This document shows positions 33,501 to 46,407 of a stretch of 64,000 nt of DNA, in pieces. Origin of the DNA: Colletotrichum lupini (Eukaryota > Ascomycota > Sordariomycetes > Glomerellales > Glomerellaceae); contig NC_064676.1 of assembly GCF_023278565.1 (NCBI RefSeq), positions 3,844,001 through 3,908,000 on the forward strand. The letters are read 5' to 3'. A program made the position numbers and the translations under genes. Below the pieces are notes generated by a model. That model worked only from the letters and a program-made list of their open reading frames with translations. It was not told the origin of the DNA and searched no databases. Within the stretch, counting starts at the first letter, position 1. Every line of letters begins with the position of its first letter.

Positions 33501-35190
33501 TCCACGCATGCTGTGAACTTGTTCGTGGCCACCGAGACTACGGAGGGGCGCCGGCAGGGAAGCATCATCAAGAGCAACTCGAACGGAACGTCGTACGTCA
33601 TGAGCGCACAGGCTGTCAACTGCAATGATGAATACTATGTGGATTTCGAGAAGGTCACCGGCCTCGAGGGTGTCGCACTTATCAACACCGTCGCTAACAA
33701 GGACAAGAAGAACGAGCCGAAGAAGGTCCAAACCCAAATCTCTCACAACGACGGCTCGCAGTGGACTTTCCTTCCTCCGCCAAAAGCTGACATTGATGGC
33801 AAATCTTACTCATGCAGTAGCAGTGAGGGCGATGAGAAGTGTGCGCTGCATCTTCATCATTATACCGAGCGAGCGGATAAGAAGAAGACCTTCTCCGCTG
33901 CTACCGCGGTTGGACTCATGTTTGGCTACGGCAACGTGGGCCCGAATCTGGGCTCTGTCAAGGACGCCGATACCTTCATGACGACTGATGCCGGCATTAC
34001 CTGGAAGAACGTCAAGAAGGGTGCTTGGACCTGGCAGTACGGTGACCAAGGATCCATTGTTGTCCTTGTTCAGCGGGCCAGCCGCGAGAACCCAGTCAAG
34101 ACGAAGACTATTCAGTACACCACGGATGAGGGCAAGACCTGGAAACCGTTCGACTTCACCGACAAAGAAGTCACTGTCTTGGATATCTCAACTCTCCGCT
34201 CTGGAGCCTCGCGAAACTTCCTCATCTGGTGCAAGGACGATGGTGGCGAGATGTTCTCTGTCAACGTTGACTTTACGGGCTTGAGCGACCGCCCCTGCAA
34301 GAGCGACGAGAACGGTGACTCTGACTACTACCTGTGGTCGCCCAAGCACCCATCGCAGCCCGATGACTGCCTCTTTGGACACGTTTCAAAGTACCTGCGC
34401 AAGAAAGACGAAGCGAACTGCTACAATGACCTCAAGGTCCAGCATCTCTACCAGCTCCAGAACTGCACTTGCACCAGGGCCGACTATGAATGGTAAGCAC
34501 ATCCCCACACCTCTTAGTATTCGCACGCACTATGGCTAACAACTGATTCACAGCGACTACAACTTTGAGTTGGATGGCCACAAACAGTGCAGTCTTGTTG
34601 AGGGCAAATCTCCCATGTCGGCTGAGCAGTGGTGCAAGGAAAACCCCGATGCTGTTGAATACTACGAGCCCACCGGCTATCGTAGAATTCCGCTCACCAC
34701 CTGCGATGGAGGCCAAGAATTCGACAAGCAGGCCAACGTCCACGCCTGTGCCGGTAAGGAAGAGGAGTTTGAGAGGCGGCGCAGAACGTCTGGCATTGCA
34801 ATCTTCTTTGCGGTTGTCATCCCCATCGGACTCGCAGGAGCCATTGGCTGGTGGGTATACCAGAACTGGAACGACAAGTTTGGTCAGATCCGGCTGGGCG
34901 AGTCGTCGAACCTGGACAACGACGCGCCGTGGATCAAGTACCCGGTCATTGCCCTGTCGGCGGTGGTTGCCGTCGCGGCGGCCCTGCCGCTCGTCGCCTC
35001 GGCGCTGTGGAGGCGCGCCACCTCTGCTTACGAGAGTGTGAGCGGTGGAAGCAGGGGCAGCTGGCTCAACGGGCGGGGCAACCGCAGGTTCACCACGAGG
35101 GACAGTTTCGCGCGGGGCAGAGGAGATTACGACATTGTCGACGACGACGAAGGCGAGCTCCTTGGTGACGATAGTGACGAGGACGTATGA
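30600..35190 (+). CDS. VPS10: Vacuolar sorting receptor VPS10 (sortilin family)
   Basis: Two exons, 30600-34492 and 34554-35190, with a 61-nt intron, encode 1509 residues. The receptor recycles between trans-Golgi and late endosome and delivers vacuolar hydrolases such as carboxypeptidase Y. The N-terminus has a signal peptide (ILLSVLTLTAAVQA). Two tandem VPS10 domains follow, each a set of sortilin-type beta-propeller repeats with Asp-box-like motifs (SDDAGVSW, STDHGENW-like, TTDAGITW). Each ends in a Cys-rich 10CC module, about residues 551-680 and 1231-1360. The splice site falls in the second module and restores DYEWCDYNFELDG-type continuity (TG plus C gives Cys). The first membrane span is near 1378-1400 and a second hydrophobic stretch near 1429-1450, as usually annotated in fungal VPS10. 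The tail is acidic and ends DDDEGELLGDDSDEDV. Confidence 0.96.
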
Positions 35191-38100
35191 ATGGGTTTCT
35201 TATGATTGGGGGAAGGGAGAGCAATGGGCTGCTCGCGGAAGCCTCTTTTACTAAGAAGTAAACGCGGCACCTAAGCGTATCTGTGACACTATTGTTTACT
35301 GTTTGATTTTGGAGTGGATGGGGCTATCAAGTAGGGCGGGGAATTAGGCAAAGGCTGAAAGAGAACATTGGTAGACCGAAATCTTTCCTTAGAATGTGTA
35401 TTTTCTAGGCATGGCGTTGATTTTCAAGCCCGTTTTGGTTCTCACTTTGACGATTGACATGCGTTTGCTGGAGTTATGCGCATCGTGACCTTCAAACAAT
35501 GTTTACATACGGAGTATACGCACTAGCTATGGAGTATGAAAGTGGACGTTGTTCTGAATCTACTTTGACCTTGACAGCGGGCAGACAGCGACGCGGAAGT
35601 GCCGAAATGATCGGCAACCGACTCGTGCGAGCTCCAAGATGGGCTACGGAAGCCTTCAGATTGTTCGTCTACGATACCTAGGCGAAGAGCGCCCAAGACT
35701 GGGAGCCCGGAAGTCGGAAAGAGCGGATATTTCCGGCTGCCCCGGGCCGGGGGGGGACTCGAGCCCGTCAACGGTCAAGGACAGGAACCGAGAGCTTGCC
35801 CCCTTTTTTCTGGTGCCTGGTGCCAACATCTCTCTCTGCTCTATTCGTAGAGGCCAGGGGCCTTGCGTGGTGGAGATCGTGAGTCGCGACCGAGTCGTGG
35901 GCTGGGCTTGCGGAGTAATAAGATGAAGTTGTGTCTTTTGGCGGTCTGGGTCTGGTTTGCTTAGGGTTCTATGTGATCCATCTCGAAAGCGAGATGTTCA
36001 ACGGGGTATTATCCTTACGTATCCGTTGAAGTCTAGAGCAACTGAAGCTTACGGGGTACATACTAAGTAAAGCACAGAGTCGAAAGAAAAGGGGGGGGGG
36101 GGGGGGGGGGGTGATCTCTCATGGGCTGGACTAGGTGATTTGCATACGGAAAGAAAGAGGTCAAGCTTTTGGGATCTTTGACATTGATCTGCTAGGCCAC
36201 AATTTTGATAGGTAGAACTCCGTGTTCATCAATTAATGTTGCTACAAATCTCGCGGCCATGTGGGAAGATGTAGCACGGTCAAACGAACAAGACCGTAGT
36301 GGAAGGGGATGAGCAAAACATTTACTCAAAAGGGGTTCCAGTCCAGGTCAAGTCTGGCAACTTCATCTCTTGACTCCTTCTCCCGGTACCATTTCGACTT
36401 GGCGCTGAGAGTCGATGGCTCTGATGGGAAATTCGGAAGATTTTGGTGAGATTAGACAGTCTTCACTATGCCAGCTTGGGGAAATAGATCTGCATAATGT
36501 TTCCTCGGGTTGGTTGAATGGGTTGTCAAGGTTCACCAGACACGTTGATCGCTGGCAGCTTGCACGTTGCACGCATTGTGCAGAGACCGGGATGTTGCGT
36601 TTGTCGGCCATTGACCAACTTGCCAGCATTTTGCTTCTTTGGCGAGTCTTAGGCCTCCCGGGGGTGAATACGAGAGGGTGGTGGGGATCGCGAGCCTCCG
36701 CCCGAAAAGAGTCTGGTTCAGCTCGGCATTTTCTCTGGGGGGATGAGGCGGAGATGGGCGAGTGGGAGAGGATTCAGCGCAGAAGGGGGCCAAGGCTTGA
36801 GAGTTGAGCAGAAGCTGGCCAAGCTGGAAAGCAAAAGCGAAAAAAAGGGGTTGCGGGAAATGGGATCCACAACTGACGACGGGGGGTGCTTTTTTGTGCA
36901 GTGATTTGCCCTTCACAATTAAGCGTGATTAAACATTTTAGACTTGTGCAGGAGTGCTACCTTACCTGACCACGTGCTGACGTAGGTACAATACCGTCAT
37001 TACTTGAGGCTTGCCCACGGTCTGTCAGATTGTTCATGTTCCTTGGCCGTTGCGGCAAAAGGCTCTTCTTTATTTTCAGATTTTGGCAGTTTCCGTTTAT
37101 ATCAGAAGGAACAGAAGGAGGCTGCGCACGTGCCTGAGGACCGTCCAAGTCATTGAGGCGCTCGCTCGCGTGCGGTGGAGAGTGTTTGTGCGCTGGCTGA
37201 GCTTCTAGATGGCGTTCCTGGGCTTGAAAAGATTGTAGATTCGTCTCAACGGCCATCGACGATTCGACATAGATATCCGCAGTGTATAAAACGCAATGTG
37301 CACTTTGTAGCCTCGTTGAAGATCCCGCATCCCGAGATGCGCTCCCAAGTCTGTGTTGCCGTACGGATGCAGGTGGAGAGAACCGTTCGATGATAACAAG
37401 CCCCCCGGCCGTTGGAGATCCACCCCGCATAGCAAGAAACTTGGAACAACCAAAGATAGACTGCGGCAGACAGAAAGCAGTTGTTCGTAGATTAGTTGCG
37501 AGGTGAACGGTGTGTTTCGACTACCTTTCTCTGGTGAGGCGTTTTTTAGTGCTTCAGATAGTCTAGTGACTTGAGAGTCTAGTTCGAGTCTCGCGCGCCA
37601 GTCTACAGTATCTGGGTGGTCGGTGATCCAGGTCGCCTGAAAAGTAGACCGTCGGGTTATTTTCTGCCTCCGGACGGGCCTTGCATCTGGCAGATGCAGG
37701 TACGAATCATCGGGCCAAACTATGCCTGATTGGAGAAGTATGCACACCTCAAGGCTCACTTGCATACCACCTCGAGCATTTCATGACCGCTATCTCTCTC
37801 GGTGACGCGCCGTCGATTTTCTCTAGCAGACCATAAGATTGCTTCTCCGAGAAGCTGTGATTTCAAGAAACGAAGGGTGCAGATGATCCATCAAGAGACA
37901 TCAAATTTGCCGCCGAAGCGCGCCGGGCGATCAGCCACGAACACGAGGTCCAGAATCCATGGGATGGCAGGGTGCATTAACATCCGCAAGAAGTCGGGAT
38001 TGGCTGACAGCCTGATGTATGCGTACGTTGTATTCCGTAGTGGATGGTTCATCGGAATTGTCGCGCTTGGAGATTGAAGAAGACGATGGATTGACCAAGC

Positions 38101-40464
38101 CAGACGAAACGGCGTTCTCGGCCACTCGAAGAGTCGAATCTCATTTCATTTTTCTTTCCTAATTCGTACGGATCATCATCATCGCAATCAGCGTAGGGCG
38201 GAAGAGTTGTACGGAAGTTAGGAGGCCCGGGCGACGGTTTGTGGTTTCTTCGACCGCTCATGCAGGAGCGGCGGGAACCCTTGTTGGAAGGGCCCCCCTT
38301 CTTGACGATACGAAGATGAACTGTCATCAAGATTATTAGCCTGATACCAATGAGAGGGCAAGAGACTCGAGACTTAGCATTGACCTTGCTGCTCGAATGG
38401 ACAGCGCCAGGTCTGAGGTCACCGGTGCAAGGAAACAACGGGCGGCGCGACGGTGAGGTGTACAAACTAGTGTAAGTACCGTGTGACTGACGGTGAGGTG
38501 TGTTCCTGGATTACTGGATGGACCGGGGGCTAGCGTAAACAGTAAACAAGCTTGGCATGGGCGCAAAAAAAGAAGGTTCCCTGGCTGGGAAAGGAGGAGC
38601 CTGGAGAGTCAAGACTCGCGAGTGGGAGGTTCATCTCATTTTCTGGGTCTGCTGCTTGGGAAGTGTCCAATGTCGCTTAGCTAATTTCCCGGACGCACCA
38701 CTCGCTCCTCCCCCCTTCTCAAGTTGCTCCTCCAGCTGGGAGGCAACTGCAGCTTACAAGGTCCAACTCGCTCCTTCCCCCCCGCCGCACCCGCCGATCC
38801 CTCCCCAATCAGCCATCTCAGTGGACTTTGCACCTCGGGTACCTTGCAGCTCCGCCTCTGTTAGCTTCTACAATGCAGTACGTACACAATAACTTACCTT
38901 ACGGTCTGCATCGTTCCTGCACATCCAAAACCCGTTTTATACTATTGTGTGAGTGTACTCTCCGTACGGAGTAGGTGGGAAGGTGAGAAAGAGAGACATT
39001 ATGGTGTGGTATTCACCTCGTGCTCACCGTCGAACTGTTCCTTCTTCGTTGCTTCTTCTGGCCCTCCGCCACTGGTTGATGCAAGACTCAAGAGAGCCCA
39101 GCCCAGGCTGGATTCTTTCTCAAACCGCGCACTCTCAGTCACTAATAAACGTCGAGCCCAATTTCACTACACCATGTCTCTCAATCCCCTCCAAGCCCAG
39201 ACTCTCTCTCAGTCTCTCTGGCACTTCCAGGCTCCGTCGACGGTGGATTCGGTTGGACCGTTGGCCAAGTCCCCTTGACCACGCTTTTACTCGCTCATTT
39301 GCTGTCGTGTCCGCCTCTGGATTGGATCTGCTTGGCCTTCCCGCCTTGCGGTCTTCCAAGAGCCCAAAACGACAACCCCCCAACTATGCTTAACCGGGAT
39401 GGCCATTTCGCCTCCCTTTTCCTTGCGCTGTCAGTCTGACAGTCATTCATGACGAACCGTGGCCAAGGTGCTTCTGGTCATCTCATTGACTCGACTACAA
39501 GCCCAGTCAAGATTGCCAACCCGTATCCTTTCTTCAACCCCCTGACCGAAGCCCTCTCTCCGGATGGCAACGTCTCCGTTGTGATCCTCAACCGACAGAG
39601 TCTCTTTGCTTTTCCCGAATCCCATAGTCCCGATAATCCCCAGACACTCCACCAGAAGTCTGGGACTCTCTGAAGCTGAGATTCGTTTCTGGCTCCTACA
39701 CAGTGGTACCTCTCCACCTCCTTGCCCCTCAGCTTTTCTGTTGTGACTTGCTGCCGAGGACAGGGGCTTGTTTGCTGTCGAGTTGCTGCTTGTATCCGTA
39801 AGGAGCACAAGAAACCCCTCAGTTTGAGTTGAGGTAGTGTTGCTCTTACACATTGCCCAATGCTTCTTTATCCCGCAGCCATCAACAGTTCGTGGTCACC
39901 AACCAACGGCTCCCCGACTTTCATAGTAAACATAGTGTCACCAGCATCATGGAATACACAAGACGAATACACACACAGAGTCCCTCCAGTCCCCCCTCCT
40001 CCTATGCCAAACTGCCAAACTAATGGCCCGATGCCATCCAACGTAAGGTCATTGGACGCTAGCCTGCCCGCACTTTGGCCCATTCATCCATCTGGAAGTG
40101 GGCACACACACACGCACACCGTTCGCGCACACACCCCGGCCCAGGGCCCCCAGGGACATGCTAGACTTCTCATGGTCGTACCCATGAAAGTACGGATACT
40201 AGCCTTCTACCTAATCTAACCACCATCACAATAATAACATCCCGGTCCCGCCAGTTTTCTTTCCTCCTCTTTCTCTTTCCCTTTGCCTTTCCTTACGAAA
40301 ACACCGTCAAATGAGTTGATGCCGTCAACGTAGTTTCGTCGTCCCTTTCGTCTCTACACGCGCAAACCTTCACTACCGCTTCACTCTTTTAGCGGGCACT
40401 CGCTTCCCAAAGTCGAATAATACTCAATTCCCCTACTCAAGAAAAAAAGGCAACTTAATTCACC
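35191..40464. other. long gene-poor region upstream of the btgE-like gene
   Basis: These 5.3 kb contain no gene I recognise. They hold a run of 21 G at 36091-36111, two TACGGAGTA nonamers (35508-35516; 38965-38973, the latter inside CTCCGTACGGAG), and scattered short frames on both strands. The right end (about 40250-40464) is strongly pyrimidine-rich and looks like the leader of the btgE-like gene. An ATG in good context at 39174 opens a 34-codon frame that could be an upstream ORF if the leader is long. Frames at 36957-37430 and 37205-37765 on the minus strand match no family I know and are probably chance. Confidence 0.5.
36091..36111. repeat. poly-G run
   Basis: Twenty-one consecutive G. 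Such runs can form quadruplexes and are prone to sequencing-length error. Confidence 0.9.
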
Positions 40465-42357
40465 ATGAAGGGCTCCATCCTCGCAGTCGCTGCCGCGACC
40501 GTCACCGGTGTCACCGCCGCTGCCCACCGTCACGCCCACGCCGACCTCTTCAAGAGAGGTGCTGACCAGGCCTCCGTCTGTGTTCCCGGCTGCACCACCA
40601 TCTACACCACCATCTACGGCGAGCCTACGCGTATGTATCTCTCTCACTTCCACCCCCATTTACTATCCGAAACCATTCTTGCTCTATAGCCCTATAGAGT
40701 CTTGGAATGCGGAGGTGAATAAAGCTGGTATCGATCTTCTGTGCTGACTTGATGATCAACAGTGGTTCCTAACCCTCCCAGCAAGCCCAGCAGCAAGTCT
40801 GTCGCCAGCGCCCTTCCCTCGGCGCCTGCGACCACCAAGGCCGCGGAGAAGCCCACGTCCACCGCGAAGCCCGTGGTGCCCGTCCCGACTCCGGTCCCTG
40901 AGCTCTGCCCTACCCCGGGTACCTACACCTTCCCGGCCACGACCATCACCGTGAACCAGACCACCACCGTCTGCGCTCCCGAGACCACCAAGGTCCCTGC
41001 CGGTGTTCACACTATCGGTGGTGTCACCACCGTCGTTGTCGAGGCCACCACCGTCGTCTGCCCGTACGCCACCGAGAAGACCAACAGTGGTGTTGTCACC
41101 AGCGTCATCGAGACCACCACCTACGTCTGCCCTACCCCTGGCACTTACACCATCGCTCCCACCACCACGACCGTGACCGCCCCGACCACCTGCGTCTACC
41201 CCGTCGTCACCGAGATCGTCCCCGGCACCTACGTTCGCCCTCCCGTCGTGACCACCATCACCGAGACCAGCGTCGTCGTTGTCTGCCCCTTCACCAGCCA
41301 GAACCCTGTGCCCACCAGCAGCTCCGTCCCCGTCGTCGTTCCTGCTCCCGCGCCCACCACTGAGGCCCCCAAGCCTGCGCCTACCACCGAGGCTGCCAAG
41401 CCCACCACTCAGGCTCCCGCTCCCGTTCCCACGACCTCCGCTGTCGCTACCCCCGAGCCTGTTCCCACCACGGCCAAGACTTCCTCTGCTGCCGCTCCTT
41501 CCTCCTCTGCCCCCGCCACCGGCGGTGGCCTCGGAGGCAACAACGGCGACCACTGGGCCATCACCTACACTCCCTTCTCTGAGGATGCCTCTGGATCCTG
41601 CAAGACCGCCGACCAGGTCGATGCCGACATCTCCACCATCAAGAACTCCGGCTTCCGCACCGTCCGTGTCTACTCCACCGACTGCAGCACCCTCGAGAAC
41701 GTCGGCGCCGCCTGCAAGAAGTACGGCCTCCAGATGATAATTGGTATCTTCGTCAAGGAGTCTTGCGACCCCAACTCCGCCGACATCAAGAACCAGGTTG
41801 ACGCCATCACCGCCTGGAAGCAGTGGGGCATGGTCGAGCTCGTCGTCATTGGTAACGAGTGCATCTTCCAGGGCCGCTGCTCCGCCAGCTCCCTGAAGCA
41901 GCTCATCGTCTCCACCAAGGCCGCTATCACCGCTGCTGGCTACTCTGGTCCCTACACCACCGCCGAGACCGTCGGCGTCTGGCAGCAGTCTGATGTCATC
42001 TCCGAGATCTGCGACGTTATCGACGTCGTCGGAGGTCAGATCCACCCCTACTTCAACGCCGAGACCGCTGCCACCGACGCCGGTACCTTTGTCAAGGGCC
42101 AGATTGAGCTCCTCGAGAGCTCCCAGATCTGCGGCACCAAGCCTGCCTACAACCTCGAGTGCGGATGGCCTTCCGGCGGTAACTGCAACGGTAAGGCCTG
42201 CCCCGGTACCTCTGAGCAGGCCACCGCCATCGCCTCCATCAAGGAGCTCGCTGGTGGAAAGACCGTCTTCTTCTCTTTCCACAACGACGAGTGGAAGGAC
42301 CCCGGCACCTGCGGTTGCGAGCGCACCTGGGGCTGCGGTGACCTCTTCTCCGCTTAA
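40465..42357 (+). CDS. btgE: Secreted GH17 cell-wall beta-glucosidase/glucanase, btgE type
   Basis: Two exons, 40465-40630 and 40763-42357, with a 132-nt intron, encode 586 residues. A signal peptide (MKGSILAVAAATVTGVTAAA) is followed by a KR site typical of Kex2 processing. A Thr/Pro/Ser-rich region (about 60-310) carries tandem modules of the form PGTYTxPxTTxTVxxTTxVC, with conserved Cys, as in Aspergillus BtgE; many O-mannosylation sites are expected. The C-terminal third is a GH17 barrel starting at HWAITYTPF. Catalytic residues fit the family: acid/base Glu421 in VVIGNEC and nucleophile Glu521 in YNLECGWPS. Such proteins act on beta-1,3-glucan in wall remodelling. No GPI signal is visible. 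The strong CCC/ACC/GTC codon bias and pyrimidine-rich leader suggest high expression. Confidence 0.93.
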
Positions 42358-44093
42358 AGAGAATTAGCATCACGAGACCAGGAAACAAGAAAGGGAAATG
42401 GTGAACAACAAATGGATAGCCCCCCCAATTATTTTCTAATTCAACGTTCGGCATTTGAACATACAAAAGAGATTAATCCCTCTTCCTTCCGACGTTGCTT
42501 TGAGGTGTACCCATGAATCCAGATAAAAAGACAAAGAAAACCCCCCTTCTTTTCCACCGAAGACGATTTGCAACGTTTCCCTTTCAAGTGTACAATGACA
42601 ATTGGATACCCCAGACAGTAGTGGACTTGGAGTGATCCTTCCTCCTTGCGGTTTCGAAATCTACATCTATATATATTGCCCTTAGCTTAATCGTCTCTGT
42701 ATATATATGTATATGTAAGCTCTGCTTCGATTTGCGTATGGGAGGACAGGCCAAGTCTCCTAACACGTGTTTGTATAAATCAAATACCTTGATATATCTC
42801 GGAAGCGCCATCGTTAATGTAGTGCCCAAGACTGGACTTGCACTCGCCCAAACACAAATTCACGCCTACCTAGGCGTCATTCGTATCTCCAAGGTCTCCC
42901 GCAACTGATTTAGAGTCCAAGACACAAAGTTCACAATTGCACCTCTCCATCACACACAACTCCATCTCCCTGCCTTGCTTTGAGGGGAGTGTCAACTATC
43001 AGTACCAAATGTTCAAAGAGCAAAAAGGCAAAAGAGAAACAGACAAAAGTGCAAAGATACCATCTCTAACATGACGTTCAGTTGAACCCCCGCTCCCAAT
43101 CTTGATCTCATCTTCTCTCGTCCGAACTGTTGGTCCGTGAAGTGGAACTCTAGCTGGGACGTTTCGCGTGCCTCACGTGCCCACATAACGTCCAAGAAGG
43201 AGAAACGAGATGAGGTGAAGAAAGGAAGACAAAAAACACACAAGCATATAGAGCCATAACGCACATACGAACGAGAGCAAGGTCATGAGAAGTGGTATTT
43301 CGTCAACGTCTTTATCGGGATATCTTCTGGCCCTCCCCGTCGCCTTCCCCATGGATTAATCCTAAATCCCCTCTTCCCCTCCCTGGCCTTTTCATGGAAC
43401 CCATCTTCTAGTTAACAGACCGAGCCATAAAAACACTAACTCCCCAGAGAATGAAGCCAAAATGCTGAAAGATCCCAGGCACCGAGGTTTTGGTCCATCA
43501 TGTTGAGAAAAGATGTAATGTGTATCCGCGTGTCCCGCCCTGCCAAAAACTAATGCAACCAGAAAACCAATGTCGGTTTCTACGCACCCAAGTAAAATAC
43601 TGACACGTCCCTAGTAAGGATATCGCGGACAGGAAGAAGAACCGAGAAAGCCTGCAGACACCAACCGATGCCTTGCGTCCTTTACCTTCCCCACCGTCCC
43701 TCCGTAAAGTCGTTAAGAAACCCTCCATGCAGTATGAACAGTGAATACGCTGTGCTGAATGTCAAAATATGAAGAAAGGAAATGAAGATGATGCTTGTAG
43801 AAGTCTCGGACCCTGGAAATGTTTTCCTAACCGTCTTCTCCCAAGGCCAGCGCACCAAGGCACGGGCACTGTCTATAGGTCGAACACACACACACACACA
43901 CACATATCAAGTGTGAGCAAGTCGAAGGCTCGAAAGCCAAGGTAGAGCTCGCGGGTTAACGCCAAATCGACCAAGTTTGCCATGACACGCCGGCCGAAAC
44001 AACGCAAAACGCCGACGGCTAGGAGATTAATGCATCCCTGACGCAGCCAACGTTGATAGATGTAGCTGACGACAACGGGGGTATCATGCCCTT
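42358..44093. other. convergent 3' intergenic region
   Basis: About 1.7 kb between the 3' ends of the btgE-like and WD40 genes. It holds short TA-rich stretches near 42664 and 42700 and an AC microsatellite at 43884-43904. No gene recognised. Confidence 0.5.
43884..43904. repeat. AC dinucleotide microsatellite
   Basis: About ten AC units. Confidence 0.85.
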
Positions 44094-46407
44094 TCAGAAA
44101 GGCTCCAAGTCATCAAAGAGGTCGTACCCCCTTTCCCGCTGAGCTGGCAGTTTCGTCTGAACCATATCTGCATCAGATAGTATTCCGCTCTGGCTGGGCC
44201 TCCACCAAGGATCCATGGCTGCCGCTTGATGTGCGTACTCAAAATCGGAACTAGACGCTAAGTCGCAACGCTCCAGTTGAACCAGCCCTCCACGAGTACG
44301 ATCCATGCAGAGAATATTGAGGTCCTGGCCGTCGTTGGTGAACTCGACACCTCCAATCTCCCCAAAGATATCAAATGTCTGCTTGTGGGCTAGACTTTGA
44401 ATGTCGATGATGTTGACATAGTCGGCTTCCTCGGCTGCTACGAGAACTCGAGGGCCGCTGCCGGTGGGAGAGAACCTCAAGCTGCGGACACCTGCCATCT
44501 CGGAGCGAATCGTGGTGAGTGGTTTGCTGGTACCGTCTGAGTTGGTCCACATTCGAGCGTCCCAGAGTTTCACACTCATGTCCTGGAAACCGGTTGCAAC
44601 GGTCCAGCCATTGTCTGACCAGTCGCACGCGAACCCAAAGTCACGGTGGCCTCCCAACTCTTGCAATATTTCACCGGTATCCGCGTTTGCAATCAGGACG
44701 TTGTAATTATCACCAACCATTACGCGCAAACGACGATCAGCGGACAGAGCGGAGCAGTTGATGGGACAGCCGTATTGTGTATCCAGAACGAACTTCTCGG
44801 TGGCCACATCCATGACACGGAAGCCTTGGTCGTTGGACGCAAAGGCGGCCAGCGGTGAGGATGAGTTCCTGGAAGCATGGATCTGCAGATGGTTGGTTAT
44901 GCCACTTACGTGGCTGGTGATTTGTCCTTCGGTGTACTTCTTATCCTGGCTGTAAATGTTTCGCATGCAGTACTCTCCGTTGAAAGTACCCGCAATCAAG
45001 ATGCCGCAGTTGGCGTCCAAAGTTGAAATCTGGACGCCAATCATGTCGTTGAGGTCCATGGCCACTTCGCTCTCTCCCGATACGGGGTTGATCCGGTGAA
45101 CGGCTCGCTGACCCGGATAGAAGGCATGGCTGCGCCCAGCACATGCTAGGATATTGCGCAGCTGGAAATGGGCCAAGTGAACGTTTTGACGGATGTCCAT
45201 GCGACGAAACCTGAAGAAATCTTCGGTATTTCGTATAATCCTGTCTGGCAGATGGGGCTATGATGATCGTGTCAGCTACAGTCCTGGGTTGGTTTTGTTT
45301 CATGAGGCGACTTACCGCCCATATGTCGGAATCTGTCCTGTTTGTGTAGTTCTTGTAGTCGAGGCACCTCCGCTCTCGAGCATTCTTGCGTGTCACCCCC
45401 AAGGCTTCCCAGTCGATGCCCTGCGCGTCGTATGCATCGCCCTCCAAATCCGAGTATCGCACGCGCGTGACATCCCGCGAGACCTGTGCATTGATTTGAC
45501 GAATTCCAGGACTAGGTCCTCGGGACTGAAATCCGTTACGCCAGGCCCAGCCCTTGAGAAAATCGGTCAGACCAGGATTTTCCGGGCCGAGGGTGCTTGG
45601 ATTGGGATTGCTGAGGGCCGGCGGACCTGCATTTTCCCATGCTATTTCGTCCTCGTTGGCAACCACTGTTTGAAATTGTTGGAGCTGCTCGGCTACAGGT
45701 GGATAGAAAACATCATCGTCGTCGTCGTCGTCATCCATGGCTCCAGAATGGAGCATGGGATGGAAAGGAGTCGTATCAAGCGGGGTGGGATGATGGGCTC
45801 CTATCGGATCAAGAAATGCATGACCAGCTGCAATCGATACGTTCCAGTAGTTAATCATGTGAGCAGGCGGCCCCGTGGACGTGTGCTGCTCTTGTGGCGA
45901 ATGTACGGGTTGCTCAAAGTGATGATTCCCTGAGAACGACTGAGGGGGGTCCATCTCGGCCTCGTTGTCGGGTATGGGAGACAGAAGGCTGGTGACTGTC
46001 ATGACATGATCCAAGGGAGCACCTCCATCGCTGTCGCTCATGTCTAGGTCGTCATCCTCACCCTCCGCATCGTCGTCGTCGTCGTCGTCGTCGTCATCCT
46101 CGTAGTCTTCGTAATCGTCGTAGTCGTCGTGTATAAATGAGCCAGGCTCGTGGTAGTAGGATGAGGGTATCACGGGGAACGTTTGGCTGTAAGAAGAGTA
46201 CGCTGGTTGCCCATGTGTCGGAGGGTCGTGAGGCTGTTGTTGCTGCTGCTGGTTGGGTTCGCGGTGGAGGTGGTATTGTGATTGTTGGTCGGAGTAAGTA
46301 TCGGCTGGAGGCGGGGCGGACCCGAGGGCTTGGTGATGGTTTGAGGAAACGGATGTCGCCTGGGCCTGAGAAGGCTGGGATGCCGTTTCTGAGGTTCTCG
46401 GTCGCAT
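44094..46407 (-). CDS. WD40-repeat protein with acidic N-terminal region
   Basis: Two exons, 46407-45316 and 45257-44094, with a 58-nt phase 0 intron, encode 751 residues. ATG 46407 is the first in-frame ATG; the open frame extends further but without an ATG. The first 300 residues are disordered: Gln/Pro/His-rich, then Asp/Glu-rich with a run of about ten Asp. From about residue 300 the sequence becomes ordered (GLTDFLKGWAWRNGFQSRGP, GIDWEALGVT). Across the splice site it reads YTNRTDSDIWA then PHLPDRIIRNTEDFFRFRRM. WD-type blades follow (GFACDWSDNGWTVATGFQDM, SVKLWDARMW, VRSLRFSPTGSGPRVLVAAE). The product resembles the fission yeast uncharacterised WD protein C2A9.03. The biochemical role is unknown; a WD propeller normally serves as a binding platform. 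The acidic N-terminus may mean nuclear action, but that is inference. Confidence 0.85.
46070..46096. repeat. GAC/GTC trinucleotide repeat encoding poly-Asp
   Basis: Tandem GTC on the plus strand, Asp codons on the minus strand, inside the acidic region of the WD40 gene. A shorter similar tract is near 45717-45737. Confidence 0.8.

Noticed and set aside
37570..37600. B-box-like CTAGTTCGAGTCTC as a tRNA
   Set aside because: No matching A box or stems; chance match.
40756..42282. 508-codon minus-strand Gly/Asp-rich open frame
   Set aside because: Antisense shadow of the btgE-like gene; the composition is the reverse complement of its Pro/Thr codons.
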